A DNA stretch of 64,000 nt from Malania oleifera (taxonomy: Eukaryota; Streptophyta; Magnoliopsida; Santalales; Ximeniaceae). A program made the position numbers and the translations under genes. The stretch is taken from NCBI RefSeq assembly GCF_029873635.1, contig NC_080420.1, positions 32,417,032-32,481,031 of the forward strand. The letters are read 5' to 3'. This document shows positions 22,966-34,471 of this stretch, piece after piece; position 1 is the first letter of the stretch, and each line of letters opens with the position of its first letter. Under the pieces are notes generated by a model. It ran no database searches and was not told where the DNA came from. It saw nothing but the letters and a program-made list of their open reading frames with translations.

Positions 22966-25133
22966 CTAACTTCCTCTGAAGCTTCAGGAGTAATTGAATT
23001 ACAATTTGAGACCCCCCCAAAAGCCATCTCGCCAACTCTCTCTCTCTCTCTCTCCTCAACTCACTTTCTCTCTCCTCAATTTTTCGGCGAAACGTGTGCC
23101 AATTGAAGAATGGAAAATATCTCTGGATTCCAAATTCAACCACCAACATTTTAACCAGAGTAGATCTGTGGTTTGGGCGTCATAGGCACCACTTTTGGGA
23201 TAAGGTATGAAGAATATATTATGTTAGCCATTTTTACAGAGTTAACTGCTAAAATTATAGTATGTGATTTTAGAAATGATATTTGAGTTTTCCTAGGTAC
23301 ACAAACATATGAGATGGGAGTTTTGAAATGATACACTTTGTGTAAGTTGGGTTGGGTTGAGTAAAACCCTAGAGATAATTATATCAATATTTTCAGCAAT
23401 ATATTAAACTACATATTATCAGAGAAAATGTGTGGCATGAGTTGAATATTATGCATAAATAACTTTATCAGTTTATGGAAAAGTATATATATAGACAAAG
23501 ATATAATTTTTATATAGTACCATAGTATGATAGTGCTTTTTATAAAGCTACAATGTAACCGAGTTCATACAGAGTTTTATACTGATTTTATACAAAGATA
23601 TAGTGTTCTATATAGAACTATAGTACAAGAGTTTTATACAGATATTTTATACAGTAATATAGTGTTTTATATAGAACTATGGCATTCCTTATGGAACTAC
23701 AGTACATATATTTATACAGAGATACATTGTTCCCTTAGTGGAACTACAACATAGATATTTTATACAGAGAAACAACGTTCCTTATGGAACTACAGTATAG
23801 TAACTTTATACAGAGGTACAATGTTTTTCTACAAATGTATATAGTATGACAGTTTTTAACAAAATGTGTTAATGTTATCATGTATATATTGTTTTTGGAA
23901 ATCCCATTATATGGTTTAAGAACCTTGATGGACCATAGTTAGGCACAGTACCGTAGCCCCATAGTTGCCAGTGCAACCACACTTCTTTGATAGGGTGTTG
24001 GTGGCATAGTCGATTTGGCCATTGAAGTGTAGAGTTACCCCTTGGAGTCCACACCAGTTAAGTAGGTGAATCGTACTTATAGTTACAGATACAGTTACAA
24101 ATATAGACATAGTTGATCGAGTCTAGTAGGCCAACCATGGCTAGGTGTAGCCTTCGGGCCACACAACCCGGATCATGCAGGGTTAATTCATGACGCTACA
24201 GTATTATCCATCCAGAACAGTTCTTCTATACATATATGCACATTTACTTATGCAGAGATACTATTTTATTATACAGAGTATAAATAGTGATGCATAGTTA
24301 AAACAGAGCATGATTTAAGATACTTATTTTATACAGAGCATGATTTGAAATATTTATTTTATACAGAGAATGATTTAAGATATTTATTTTATATAGAGTA
24401 TGATTTAAGATATTTGTTTTATACAAAGAATGATTTGAGATACTAGTTTATACAGAGTATGGTTTGAGATACTTATTTTACTTATAGCATGATTTGATAG
24501 AAAGATATGTAAACTAAAAAGTATTTTTATGGGTACGCATACAGTTCTCTATATGAGTTCACTGAGTAAGAAAAAAATAGACTATGAAAGTGTATTTGAA
24601 ACATTAAAACTCATGTTGCCACATACTGATAATAATCTGTTATGTCTTATTGAGAGGTGTTTCACTCTTATAGCTTCATCATTTCAAGAAACCTAGGTAG
24701 ACAAGCTTAGAGTTCTACAGAGCAAAGATTAAACGTACTATTCAGGGTAAGTAATAGTGAGACACCGCATTGTATAGGAAAGTATGTGTATGATTTTGGG
24801 ATGTATATGGATGAATAGTTATTGGGGACTTATGTATAAACAGGATGATGGTTAGAACTCTGGTATTGCTATTGGATGTATATGTATATATAGATGCTTC
24901 TACTGAGTTGTATGGTTGTTTGAGAACTGTTGTACCTAGTGCCACTCTGAGCAACCCAGGTTACTATAGTGCGTTTGCCACATGGATTATGTATAGAGTT
25001 TTACACAAGTTATTACAGTCTGGTATCAGAGTTGTTATGATGGCAGTATTATGATTCTTATATCAGAGCAGGTTTATTTTATAGAAATATATTTATATAG
25101 ATAAAAAAATGGTAGAAAAATGTGGGCATTACA
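22809..25133 (+). repeat. E5 5' LTR
   Basis: From TGTAACGACCCCAAAAATAG to GGGCATTACA, 2325 bp. It contains TA and CT microsatellites near 22939-23052, ATACAGAG-type minisatellites (23520-23830 and 24296-24500) and a GCCTTCGGGC hairpin at 24150. Confidence 0.92.
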
Positions 25134-25153
25134 GTTTAGTATCATAACTTAGG
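25134..25153 (+). other. E5 primer-binding site (decayed, Met type)
   Basis: GTTTAGTATCATAACTTAGG corresponds to GTTTGGTTTCAGAGCCTAGG in E8 and to TTTGGTATCAAAGCCTAGG in E7, with several substitutions. Confidence 0.75.
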
Positions 25154-25539
25154 TTGTTAGGTTCTGTAGACTTTAGAAAATAGCGAATAGCATTACCAGA
25201 GTATAGGAATGAATTTTGATGAGGATAAGAGATGGGTAGACTGTGATCATAGTAAGTCATTGTTGGAGGTTAAGATTGGTATTTGGGATTCTGTCTCGTA
25301 GCCTAGAGGCAGGAAATTGCGTTGTGGTTTCTGTGATTTTTCTGGGCTGACGATTTCAAGAAAGTCATAGTAAACTATCACCGGTTCTTGTTTTAAGTGG
25401 TAAGACTAAATCTTAAATTTGGAGTAAGAACGTTAAGTTGGTAGGTCATGTAAGGATATAGTATATTTTATATAGTTCAATGACTGCATTGACCGTATTA
25501 AGATAGTAGAATTCTAAGACTGTTTGTTCCTTTTTCAGG

Positions 25540-26016
25540 ATGGACCCTAAAAGTAGCAATGCACATGTTGGAGGTGATGATGCAGGGCCTTCTAATTTGG
25601 GCGGTGGAGATTCAAATGTGGTGCTACGTAGTGTCACCTAGCAAGTGATGGTAGAAATGACAAAAAATTTAGGGGAACGGGGCTACACGATTAAGCAGTT
25701 TACACATATGAATCCCCTGCCATTTTCCAGAGGGTCCAACCCATTCGTGGTTGAGGACTGGGTCCAGGAGATTGAGGAGACGTTGGATGTTCTCCCTTGT
25801 ACAGATAAGCAGAAAGCCCTATTTGCTACCTTTAAGTTGGTAGGAGAAGCTAAACGCTAGTGGAGATCAGTGAGATTGCTAGAGGAGCAGAGGCCTGTGC
25901 CTATAGCCATGACTTGGAGCCGCTTCAAAGAATTATTCTTCGAGCGGTATTTCCCTGCTACCACTAAAAATGCAAAAGTGGCAGAATTCTTGAATTTGAC
26001 CCAGGGACACCTGACG
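25540..26016 (+). pseudogene. E5 gag, first part
   Basis: Starts at the ATG at 25540 (MDPKSSNAHVGG), right after TTTTTCAGG, as in E7 and E8. It continues to HMNPLPFSRGSNPFVVEDWVQ..., ALFATFKLVGEAKR and WSRFKELFFERYFPATT, the gypsy gag (retrotransposon gag) core. A TAG at about 25630 and a stop at 25858, where E7 has Trp, break the frame. At 26017-26021 the target duplication of E6 begins, and the gag resumes at 42797. Confidence 0.88.
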
Positions 26017-26021
26017 ATACA

Positions 26022-27706
26022 TGATTACGCATCAAAAATGCATAATTAGGCATTTAAAATTCACGCATTAAAGATCATAATTTTGATTAAATGTCCAATA
26101 ACATATAATATTTTGATCATGGAGTTCATTTGATAATTTAAAGATAATTAGCCTACTTTTGTTGAAAATCTGCGGACAATCATATTTTAGTATTGCAGGA
26201 TAATTTTTGGAAGTCGAGCCATGCACGCAAAGAGAGACCGTTTTCGACACTATTTTGTAATCCATGCGTAACTCTTTCATTCGTGCTTTAATCGAGATAA
26301 TTAAAAATGTGGTTGAAAGCCAAGGAATTTCTCTACAATTTTCGTGTCTTGAGCTTTGAGAGTTACGGGGTGTAGGAAGGTCAAAAATCAGACTTGTGCA
26401 CTGGAAACAAAAAAAGGAAGAAACAAGAAAAGAAAAAAAAAATAAATAAAGGATGACGTGACTCGACCATGCATCCGGGTCCTCTTAGAGGGTGTTGGGT
26501 GATGCGCTGGGAGAAACACAAAGAAAAAGAAAGAAAAGAGAAAAGAAAGGAAAGAAAGGAAATTTTTTGAAAAGTCAAATAAAGGAGGCCACTTAGGTTT
26601 TCTTAGGGGGAGGCCATGCATAAGTTTGAAAGGAGGGGGGGAGGCCGCACCACACACGAGAAGGTTTGAATAATTTCTTTTTGGGAGACACAGGGAGGAT
26701 GAATGGATGAATTTTTTCTGGGAGCTTAAGGACTATTTTCGGGGAGCTATTCTTTTGGAGAGGGGGGCGCATGTACAGGAGGTTGGGAGGCAGAGCTGTA
26801 GCAGGTTTATTTAGGCTTTGAGGTAGGCTGCGCGGACTCAACACACGAACAATAAGGGTGGTTGGCGGTACGCTGAAAAATTAAAATCTTTTTGGGAACC
26901 AGAAAGCGGCGCGCGACGGCGGTGCTGTGGGTGTTGTTTTGTCTTTTACTCTCCAAACAAAAAAACCATGGTGAAATTGTTTATGTTGGATTTAATTTTT
27001 GGCATTAAGTAATTTTTGTATTTTAGGAAAACGATGTAGCCCAATTTTAAACTATACTTGCTCTTCGATGCTAATTTGAAGTAGTTTTTTTAATTGTTTA
27101 TCTGAGTTATTCTATGCTTAATTCTTTTAATTAACTGACCATTAATTAGATGATGTTGGTCTTGTGATTTTCTACCGAAAGGGGGAATTATAGGATAAAT
27201 CTTGGATAATTCAGCATAGGTAAATATAGAGATCGAAAGACTTGTATGAACTTACATAGCATTAAAAAATCGAGGGTCTTATTGCATTCTTACGTTATTA
27301 ATTTGCATATTCTTATGTTAAATAATAAACAAGAATAGGTTCTGATTGACTATCGAAAGAAACTTTTGAAAAAATTGGAGATTTGCTAACAAACAGAGAA
27401 AACAAAGTCAAGTTAACCAGATAAGTAAAGTATAGTGAGAAATTAGGTGAAATCGGTTTCCTAGAAGTTTTCACCCTCATTAATTTGATACGTGGCAACA
27501 AGTTTTTTTTTTCTCTTGAATAGTTTATTTAAAGTAGCCTTATTTCAATTTCACATTCTAAGATTATTAATCTTTCTAAATAAAATCAAGATCAATACAA
27601 TTTCGGTACTTGGTAAAATTAATACATCAATCCCTGAGGACAATACTCTTCACATCACTATATTACAAAACTACGATACTGTGCACTTACAGTTTTGCAC
27701 CGATCA
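26022..27706 (+). repeat. E6 5' LTR
   Basis: 1685 bp, ends CGATCA. It contains a purine-rich tract with A/G repeats near 26400-26600. Aligns throughout with 41130-42796 by eye. Confidence 0.9.
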
Positions 27707-27711
27707 AGTTT

Positions 27712-27733
27712 TTGGTGCCATTGCCGGAGATTG
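27712..27733 (+). other. E6 primer-binding site (tRNA-Asp type)
   Basis: TTGGTGCCATTGCCGGAGAT matches the Athila-type site complementary to tRNA-Asp with a few transitions, just after the LTR. Confidence 0.85.
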
Positions 27734-27888
27734 AGTATTTCTTATTTTTGCCAATATCGATACAAAGTAATCTTGGTTTTAATTTAGAATTTTATTTTTA
27801 TATTTTTTATTTTATTTATTTATTTTCTCTTTTATTTTATTTTATTTTATTTTTATCTTCTTTATTTCAAGTGTGTTTTTTATGTTGG

Positions 27889-29172
27889 ATGCATCGTGCT
27901 AGAACCCGTCTCATTATTCCTTTTGATTCGGAGATTGAAAGAATGCTCAGAGCACTAAGAAAAAAAAGGGTACTAGCTATGGATAACAGACAACAAAATG
28001 ACCAGCCATGCGCCTTGAAGGATTATGTACGGCTAGTTGTGAATGACAACTATTCGGGTATCAGACGCCAACCCATTAATGCCAACAATTTTGAGCTCAA
28101 ATCCACATTAATCAGCATGATGCAGTAGGCTCAATTTAGTGGATCACCAATTGATGATCCCAATATCCATCTAACGATGTTTCTGGAGATTTGTGATACT
28201 GTAAAGATCAATGGTGTTACTGAAGACACCATTAGACTAAGATTGTTCCCTTTTTATTTGAGGAACAAAGCAAGAGGTTGGATACAATCATTACAATTGA
28301 AAAGTATCACTAGTTGGCAGGACATGGCAGAAAAGTTTCTGGCTAAATTCTTTCCACCTACAAAAATAGCTTAACTCAGGAGTGAGATTGGTCAATTCAA
28401 GAAACATGATTTTGAATCACTCTATGAAGCTTGGGAAAGGTATAAGGATTTGATTTGACACTGCCCACAACATGGATTGCCGGATTTGTTGCAAATTCAG
28501 ATGTTCTATAATGGGTTAAACAGGCAAACTCGGACTTTAGTTGATGATGTGTCCGGGGGAACTTTGATGTCAAAGACACCTGAGGGTGCTACTGCTCTTT
28601 TGGAAGAAAAGGTCTCAAATAATTATCAATGGCCAACTAAAATAACTATGGCTAAGAAAGTTGCTAGGATTCATGAATTGGAGTCGTTCGCTACACTTTC
28701 AACTCAAGTTGCTTCTCTATCCCATCAGATTTTAGCTATGACAACCCAAAGGATACCACAAAGTGCAGAATATGTGGCAACTACAAGTAGGATAGATCCG
28801 AGCAATGGAGCGAGTCAAGAACAGGTTCAATACATCAACAATCGGAACTACAATTATCATGGTGATCCTTTGCCACAATATTACCATCTAGGGATTCAAA
28901 ATCATGAGAATTTGTCTTATGGAAATACAAAGAATGTGCTGCAACCTCCTACAGTATTTGATAGTCAACAAAGTGACAAGAAGATGTCACTTGAGGATGC
29001 TATGATATCATTTGTTGAGGATACAAAAGTAAGGTTTAAAAAGACTGATTCACGATGGGACAACATTAAGACTCATTGTAGCAATATGGGAGCTACTATG
29101 AAGAATCTTGAAATGCAAATTGGGCAACTGGTCACAACCATAAATTCCCAACAAAGAGGAACTTTTCCAAGT
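27889..29172 (+). pseudogene. E6 Athila gag, interrupted
   Basis: From the ATG at 27889 (MHRARTRLIIPFDSEIERML) it encodes NYSGIRRQPINANNFELKS, NIHLTMFLEICDTVKING, IRLRLFPFYLRNKARGWIQS, WQDMAEKFLAKFFPPTK and MFYNGLNRQTRTLVDD...GGTLMSKTPE, the Athila gag order. Stops follow FELKSTLISMMQ (a TAG), after PPTKIA and after KDLI; a 265-codon open frame (28477-29274) covers the C-terminal half. It ends where the truncated E7 LTR begins, at AACACAGAGGGG. Confidence 0.9.
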
Positions 29173-31125
29173 AACACAGAGGGGATTCGTCGACGAGGGT
29201 ATAAGAGGGCCTCATCGACGAAAACAAGTTTCGTCGATGAGAAGATACCGAGAGAGGATTTTGGGGAAATCTGAAATTTGTCAACGAAGGTGTAGGTCTG
29301 TCGATGAACTTTCTACAGGACTCGTCGACGAGGTAACGTGTCTCGTCAACGAATCTAGCCCTATAAATAACCTAAAACTCGGATTTAATCGTAGAAAATT
29401 AAGAAAAATCACACACTCTCTCTCCCTTCGATTTCTCTCTCCTCTCTCTTCGATTTCGGCTCCACTGTTCGTCGAATCGACGATCTGAGGTCACCACAAC
29501 GCTCCTGGGGAAGTTCTCTCCAAATCTGCCAGAGCGGATCATTGGTGGAAGCGAGTTGAAATTCATCCCTGAGTTGAGGTAAGACTTTTTATGTCAAATT
29601 TGATCTTTCCGCAGTTATAGGAAATGATACTTACCTGAAAATATTGAAGTTTGGTTTTGTGAGTTGTTGGTTTCAGGGTGTTGCTCGGGGAACCCTGCAG
29701 GTGTAGAAGGAGTAGGTTTTTAGGGGGTTTTCTTTTCAGTACCAAGTAAGGGAATAAACTAAAGTAGTTATTTTCCATGCAAAGTATTATTATTTATCAG
29801 TAAATTAATTTTCAAGAAAGCATGTATTATATCTGTATATTACGAAAGAAATGCACATTTGGGAGAATACTACTATTGTGTTGAAATGTATATATATGTA
29901 TGAGATGCCAGAAATTATGATTTTAGAATATAATATATGATTTTATACAAAAAATGTGTGGCATGAATATTACTTTATGTGAGAAGTATTATGATATAAC
30001 AATGTTATGAATGAAGCATGTTTTCAAGAATATGAAATAATACAGTACAAAATGATGTTGAAAATACATGAAAATTGATTTATTATTCAAAATGATATGT
30101 AGGAGATATTCGGTACAAGGCCGTGATTGATAGCCGGCGCGAGGTCGTGCTTTACGTATGATTTCGGCGCGAGGCTATATTTATGAAATGTTCGGCACGA
30201 GGCCGTATTTATGAAATTATAGAAAATGCTATCAATCCATTTATGTTAAATGTTATATTATCATGTATTATATGTTATCAGAACCCGGATGTTAGTTTAG
30301 TTTAGTTTAGGAGCACGGTACTATAGCTTATAGATCAGATATCTATATTTAGATTGGTGCTAACCATCCCACGAGGGGGTGGGGGTGGGAGATGGATAGT
30401 CGATGTGACTTTCAGTGTAGAGTTGTAGACGTCCACCTGGCTGTCCGGACCAGGGTGTGGCAGGTCCATCATACTTACAGATATTTTTGACTCAACAGTG
30501 GTCGGCTAGCCATTGTCGGGTCCCGCCTTCGGGCTGCACAACCCATCATGGGGGGTAGCTATTCATCCTGGGTATGTTTTCAGTATTATTAGCTATACCA
30601 GACAGTTATGATTAGTATGATTTATTATAGTATGAAAGTATACGTTTTTGCAGTTATTAAATGATGAATGTTTTATGGTATGAAGATTGTACTGTATATC
30701 TATATTATCATTAGGTATTCATGTTGCCACACAATTGTATTTAGTTTATTTTCTCTTACTGAGAAGTGTCTCACCCCCGAACATTAAATGATTTTCAAGA
30801 AACCTGGAGAGACTGACAGGTCAAGGCCGCCGCTGAGTGAGTTGAGCTTCCCTGCTAGAAGGGTAAGTTTTTGATCTTGGATCAGGAGATTTTTGTTATA
30901 AAATCCTAGGTTTATTTTGATGTTTTGGAGATTGTATATAAACACAGTATCTTTGGGAATATAGTAGACTTTGGTATTATGTAATTTATGGTTGAGGAAT
31001 GTAATTTACATTTACTGCTGCCTAGGTTCCGCTGTGTATGATAGGTGTCCCTGCTACCCACGAGCTCGGGTTAACTATTTTAATTATTATGTTTTATTGT
31101 ATATTAAGATAAGCAAGTCGTTACA
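29173..31125 (+). repeat. E7 5' LTR, left end missing
   Basis: Aligns from GGGGATTCGTCGACGAGGGT with 36324 of the 3' LTR and ends CAAGTCGTTACA. The first roughly 150 bases of the LTR are absent; the joint with E6 shares AACACAG. It has a palindrome array (29187-29352), TATA box CTATAAATAA at 29361, and a TCGGCRCGAGG minisatellite (30107-30220). Confidence 0.9.
29187..29370 (+). promoter_or_regulatory. E7 5' LTR palindrome array and TATA box
   Basis: About seven units of YTCGTCGACGAR or one-step variants (CATCGACG, CGTCGATG, CGTCAACG), spaced about 15-50 bases apart, lie upstream of CTATAAATAA at 29361. A pyrimidine-rich CT stretch follows at 29410-29460, near the expected RNA start. Position in U3 suggests promoter elements; no function is shown. 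Confidence 0.6.
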
Positions 31126-31126
31126 A

Positions 31127-31146
31127 TTTGGTATCAAAGCCTAGGA
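31127..31146 (+). other. E7 primer-binding site (Met type)
   Basis: TTTGGTATCAAAGCCTAGG directly after the LTR; close to the TGGTATCAGAGC site. Confidence 0.85.
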
Positions 31147-31438
31147 TACTAGATTCTGTAGACTCTAGAATGCAACAGTAATAATACTAGAGTATAGGAT
31201 AAGGGGATTTGAGGTTTGGTTTTGTAATCATGTAAGACTTCCGTGGTGGTTTGTGTGATTTTCCTGGGGTGAAAATTTTAGGAAAGTCATGGTAAACTAT
31301 CATCAGGTTGGGTATCTAGGTTGTAGGAATGAACCTTAAATTAAGATCAGGAGTGATGAATTAATTAAGAGAATGTATTATATGAGTTGGATGATATGTA
31401 TAGTGAAGGGGTTCTGAGTTAAGTTATTTTTTTTCAGG

Positions 31439-32459
31439 ATGGACCCTAGTGGTAGTAGTGCCCACGCTAGTGGGAATGGGGGTGCTGGACCCTTAGGCAT
31501 TTCCAGTGGTGATTCGGATGCAGTCTTGCGTAGCGTGGCCTAGCAAGTCATGGATGAAATTGCCAGGAGCTCGAGGGAATAGAGGGGTCCATCGGCAGGC
31601 CACGGTAGCTCGATCGAGAAATTTATTAAGATGAATCCTCCAGCTTTCTCAGGAGGAACAAATCCTGTAGTCACTGAAAACTGGGTACAAGAGATCGAGA
31701 AAATATTTGCAGTGTTGCAGTGTTCATAGGAGCATAGGGCGCTATTTGCTACCTACAGACTGACTGGGGAGGCCGAGAGATGGTGATCGGCGGTGAAACT
31801 CTTGGAGTAGCAGAGGACAGTATCTGTGGAGATGACATGGGAGCGGTTTAAGGAGACATTCTTCGACAGGTATTTTCCAGCCTCATCTAGGGAAGCGAAG
31901 ATTGAGGAGTTCTTGAATCTGAAGTAGGGACAGCAGACTGTACAGCAGTACGCGATGAGGTTCATCGAATTATCTCACTTTGCCCCGTACATTATACCAG
32001 ATGAAGCAAAGAAGGTACGGATGTTTGAGAGAGGCCTGCGGAGAGAAATACATAAGCAGGTGTCAATATTGAAATTACAGGATTTTACTGAATTGGTGGA
32101 TCGAGCCACTGTAGCAGAGATTTGGGAGCAGTTGGAGGCTGAGAAGCAGAGGCAAAAGAAGAGATCCAAACCTTCTGGTTCCTAGCAAGGAGTCAGCCGT
32201 GGTTCGTGGAAGAGAGGTGGCTACTACAGAGACTGGAGGCAGGAAACCCGAAATCACTTTTTTCAAGGTGTACAACCATCTCCAGCTTGCCCGGCTTGTG
32301 GGAAGAGACACCTGGGGGACTGTTGTGCCAGGCGAGGTGTCTGCTACCGGGGAGCCAGGGCATATGATAAGGGACTTTTAGGCTCAGATTGGTGCTGCTC
32401 ATACTCCTAGACTTGCTCGAGGAGGCTACCAGGGACCACGTGGAGGCCAGTAGAGGAAT
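31439..32459 (+). pseudogene. E7 gag, broken
   Basis: ATG at 31439 (MDPSGSSAHASG) follows TTTTTTTTCAGG. It encodes [56 protein letters not shown], then the open part 31955-32185 with RFIELSHFAPYIIPDEAKKV and a basic tail. Cys/His residues near 32285-32350 (CPACGKRHLGDCC) belong to the nucleocapsid. Stops at 31541, 31925 and elsewhere are TAG where E5 or E8 keep Gln. Not translatable as a whole. Confidence 0.88.
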
Positions 32460-32933
32460 ATGGCTCCATCTAGGGTCTTTGCTCTGATGCCGGGTGATGC
32501 TGAGGCGGCCGGCGATGTGGTGACGGGTACGATTAATATGTTTTCATTTAAAGTTATTGCACTTTTTGAATTGGGAGCCACACACTCGTTTGTATCTGTG
32601 GGAAGTGTTAAATTATGTGGGGCTAAAACACAGACACTAGAAGTTGAATTATTAGTAGCTACACCGACCGGGTCAGCGGTGAGATGTAGTAGGATGCTTC
32701 GTAGTTGTCTAGTCGATATTCAAGGGAGGAGTCTATCTGCCGATTTGGTAGTGCTAGATATGCATGGGTTTGATATCATCTTCGGCATGGATTCGCTAGT
32801 AGCTAATTCTGCCATTATAGATTACTGTACGAGAGAAGTGATATTTAGACCTCCAAGGAGACCAGAATTCAGATTTACAGGGTCACGAGTGTAATCTCTA
32901 CCTCAGCTGGCTTCAGCCATTCAGGCGAGGAGA
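32460..32933 (+). pseudogene. E7 retropepsin-like protease
   Basis: Open for 144 codons (32460-32894). The active site reads ALFELGATHSF, where E5 has VLFDSGVTHSF, so the catalytic Asp is Glu and the Ser is Leu. The flap and second hydrophobic block (SADLVVLDMHGFDIIFGMDSL) are typical of gypsy protease. Probably dead despite the open frame. Confidence 0.85.
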
Positions 32934-33779
32934 TTGCTCTTAAGTGGTTGTCAGGGATTTATGGCCTTCGTGAAGGAAACAATAGGGAATGAAGTGGAGC
33001 TCACTAGTACGCTAGTAGTAAAGGAGTTTATTGATGTGTTTCCATATGAATTACCGCATTTGCCACCTAATCGAGAGGTAGATTTTCCTATTGATCTACT
33101 TCTAGGTACAATGCCGATCTTTAAAGCAATGTACCTAATGGCGCCAGCAGAGTTGGCAGAACTGGAAGATCAATTACAGGATTTACTTGATAAAGGTTTC
33201 ATACGACCTAGTGTAGCCCCATGGGAAGCTCCAGTACTATTTATGAAAAAGAAGGACGAGTCTATGAGGATGTACATAGATTATAGGGACATTAATAAAG
33301 TGACCATCAAGAACAAGTATCCTCTACCCCGTATAGATGATTTGTTTGACCAGCTCCAGGGTACACGAGTGTATTCTAAGATCAACCTCAGGTCAGGCTA
33401 CCATCAAGTAAAGGTAAGGGCAGAAGATGTATCGAAGACGACTTTCAGGACCAGGTATGGGCATTACGAGTTCCTTGTAATGCCATTTGGTTTGACGAAT
33501 GCTCCTGCGATATTTATGGATCTGATAAATAGGATCTTCCATCCTTATTTAGACCAGTTTGTTGTTGTTTTTATTGATGATGTACTGGTCTATTCGAGGA
33601 GCTATGAGGAGCATGAGGTACATTTAAGGCAGGTTTTGCAGATGCTCAGGGAGAAGAAGTTCTATGCAAAGTTTAGCAAGTGTGAATTCTGGCTTGAGAA
33701 AGTTGTGCTTTTGGGGCATGTTATCTCAAGAGATGGAATTTTTGTGGATCCTAGTAAGATTGAGGCGGTAGTGAATTGA
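32934..33779 (+). pseudogene. E7 reverse transcriptase (open frame, lost Asp)
   Basis: A 281-codon open frame covering the whole fingers-palm: [59 protein letters not shown] and [14 protein letters not shown] with FIDD intact at about 33570-33581. The first palm Asp has become Asn: [10 protein letters not shown] (codon AAC at 33384-33386), where E5 and E8 read KIDLR. The frame ends at a TGA after AVVN, where E8 has Trp. Long and well kept, but the Asn should abolish activity. Confidence 0.9.
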
Positions 33780-34471
33780 GCTAGACTGAGAAACATACAG
33801 GAGATCAGGAGTTTCTTGGGGTTAGCCAAATATTACCGTCGTTTTGTCGAGGGGTTCTCAGCTTTATCAGGGCCTCTGACACGACTGATTAGGAAAAAAT
33901 CTAGATTTGAATGAGACGACAGCTGTGAGTAGAGTTTTCAGGAATTGAAGCAAAGGCTAGTCACAGCACCAGTGCTGATCATCCCATCTGGGGCTGAGGG
34001 TTATACTATTTACAGTGATGCATCATTTAAGGGACTTGGCTGTGTATTGTGCAGCATGACAGGGTAGTGGCGTATGTGTCAAAACAGTTGAAGGAATATG
34101 AAAAAAACTACCATACTTATGATCTTGAATTGGTTGCAGTGATGCACACATTGAAAATTTGGAGGCATTACCTGTACGACGAGCAGTGTGAGATTTTCTC
34201 CGACCACTATAGTTTAAAGTATTTCTTCACTCGGAAGGAATTGAATATGAGACAGAGAAGGTGGTTAGAGTTGATTAAATATTTTGATTGTTCCATCAGT
34301 TATCACCCAGGGAAAGCAAATATGGTAGCTAATGCGTTGAGTAGGAAGTCTGCGAGACCAGTGTTAGTAGCTATGAAGATCCAGTATCCGATCATAATGG
34401 ATATGGAGAGACTCGGCATAGAGTTGGTAGAGAGTGATCCTCCAGTATGTATCTCTAGTTTAGTGGTATAA
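33780..34471 (+). pseudogene. E7 RNase H, broken
   Basis: The start of the domain (RSFLGLAKYYRRFVEGFSAL, IYSDASFKGLGCVL with the first Asp) has two TGA stops at former Trp codons, a TAG, and a frameshift near 34050. The open part 34049-34471 carries YVSKQLKEYEKNYHTYDLEL, IFSDHYSLKYFFTRKELNMR and HPGKANMVANALSRKS, which ends the domain. Confidence 0.88.

Noticed and set aside
24296-24500. Regular repeats resembling a CRISPR array
   Set aside because: Unit of about 29 bases without unique spacers, in a plant LTR; it is a minisatellite.
27492-27888. Start of the 172-codon ORF 27610-28128 as a longer gag N-terminus
   Set aside because: This part covers LTR end, tRNA-Asp primer-binding site and a T-rich leader; gag homology begins at the ATG at 27889.
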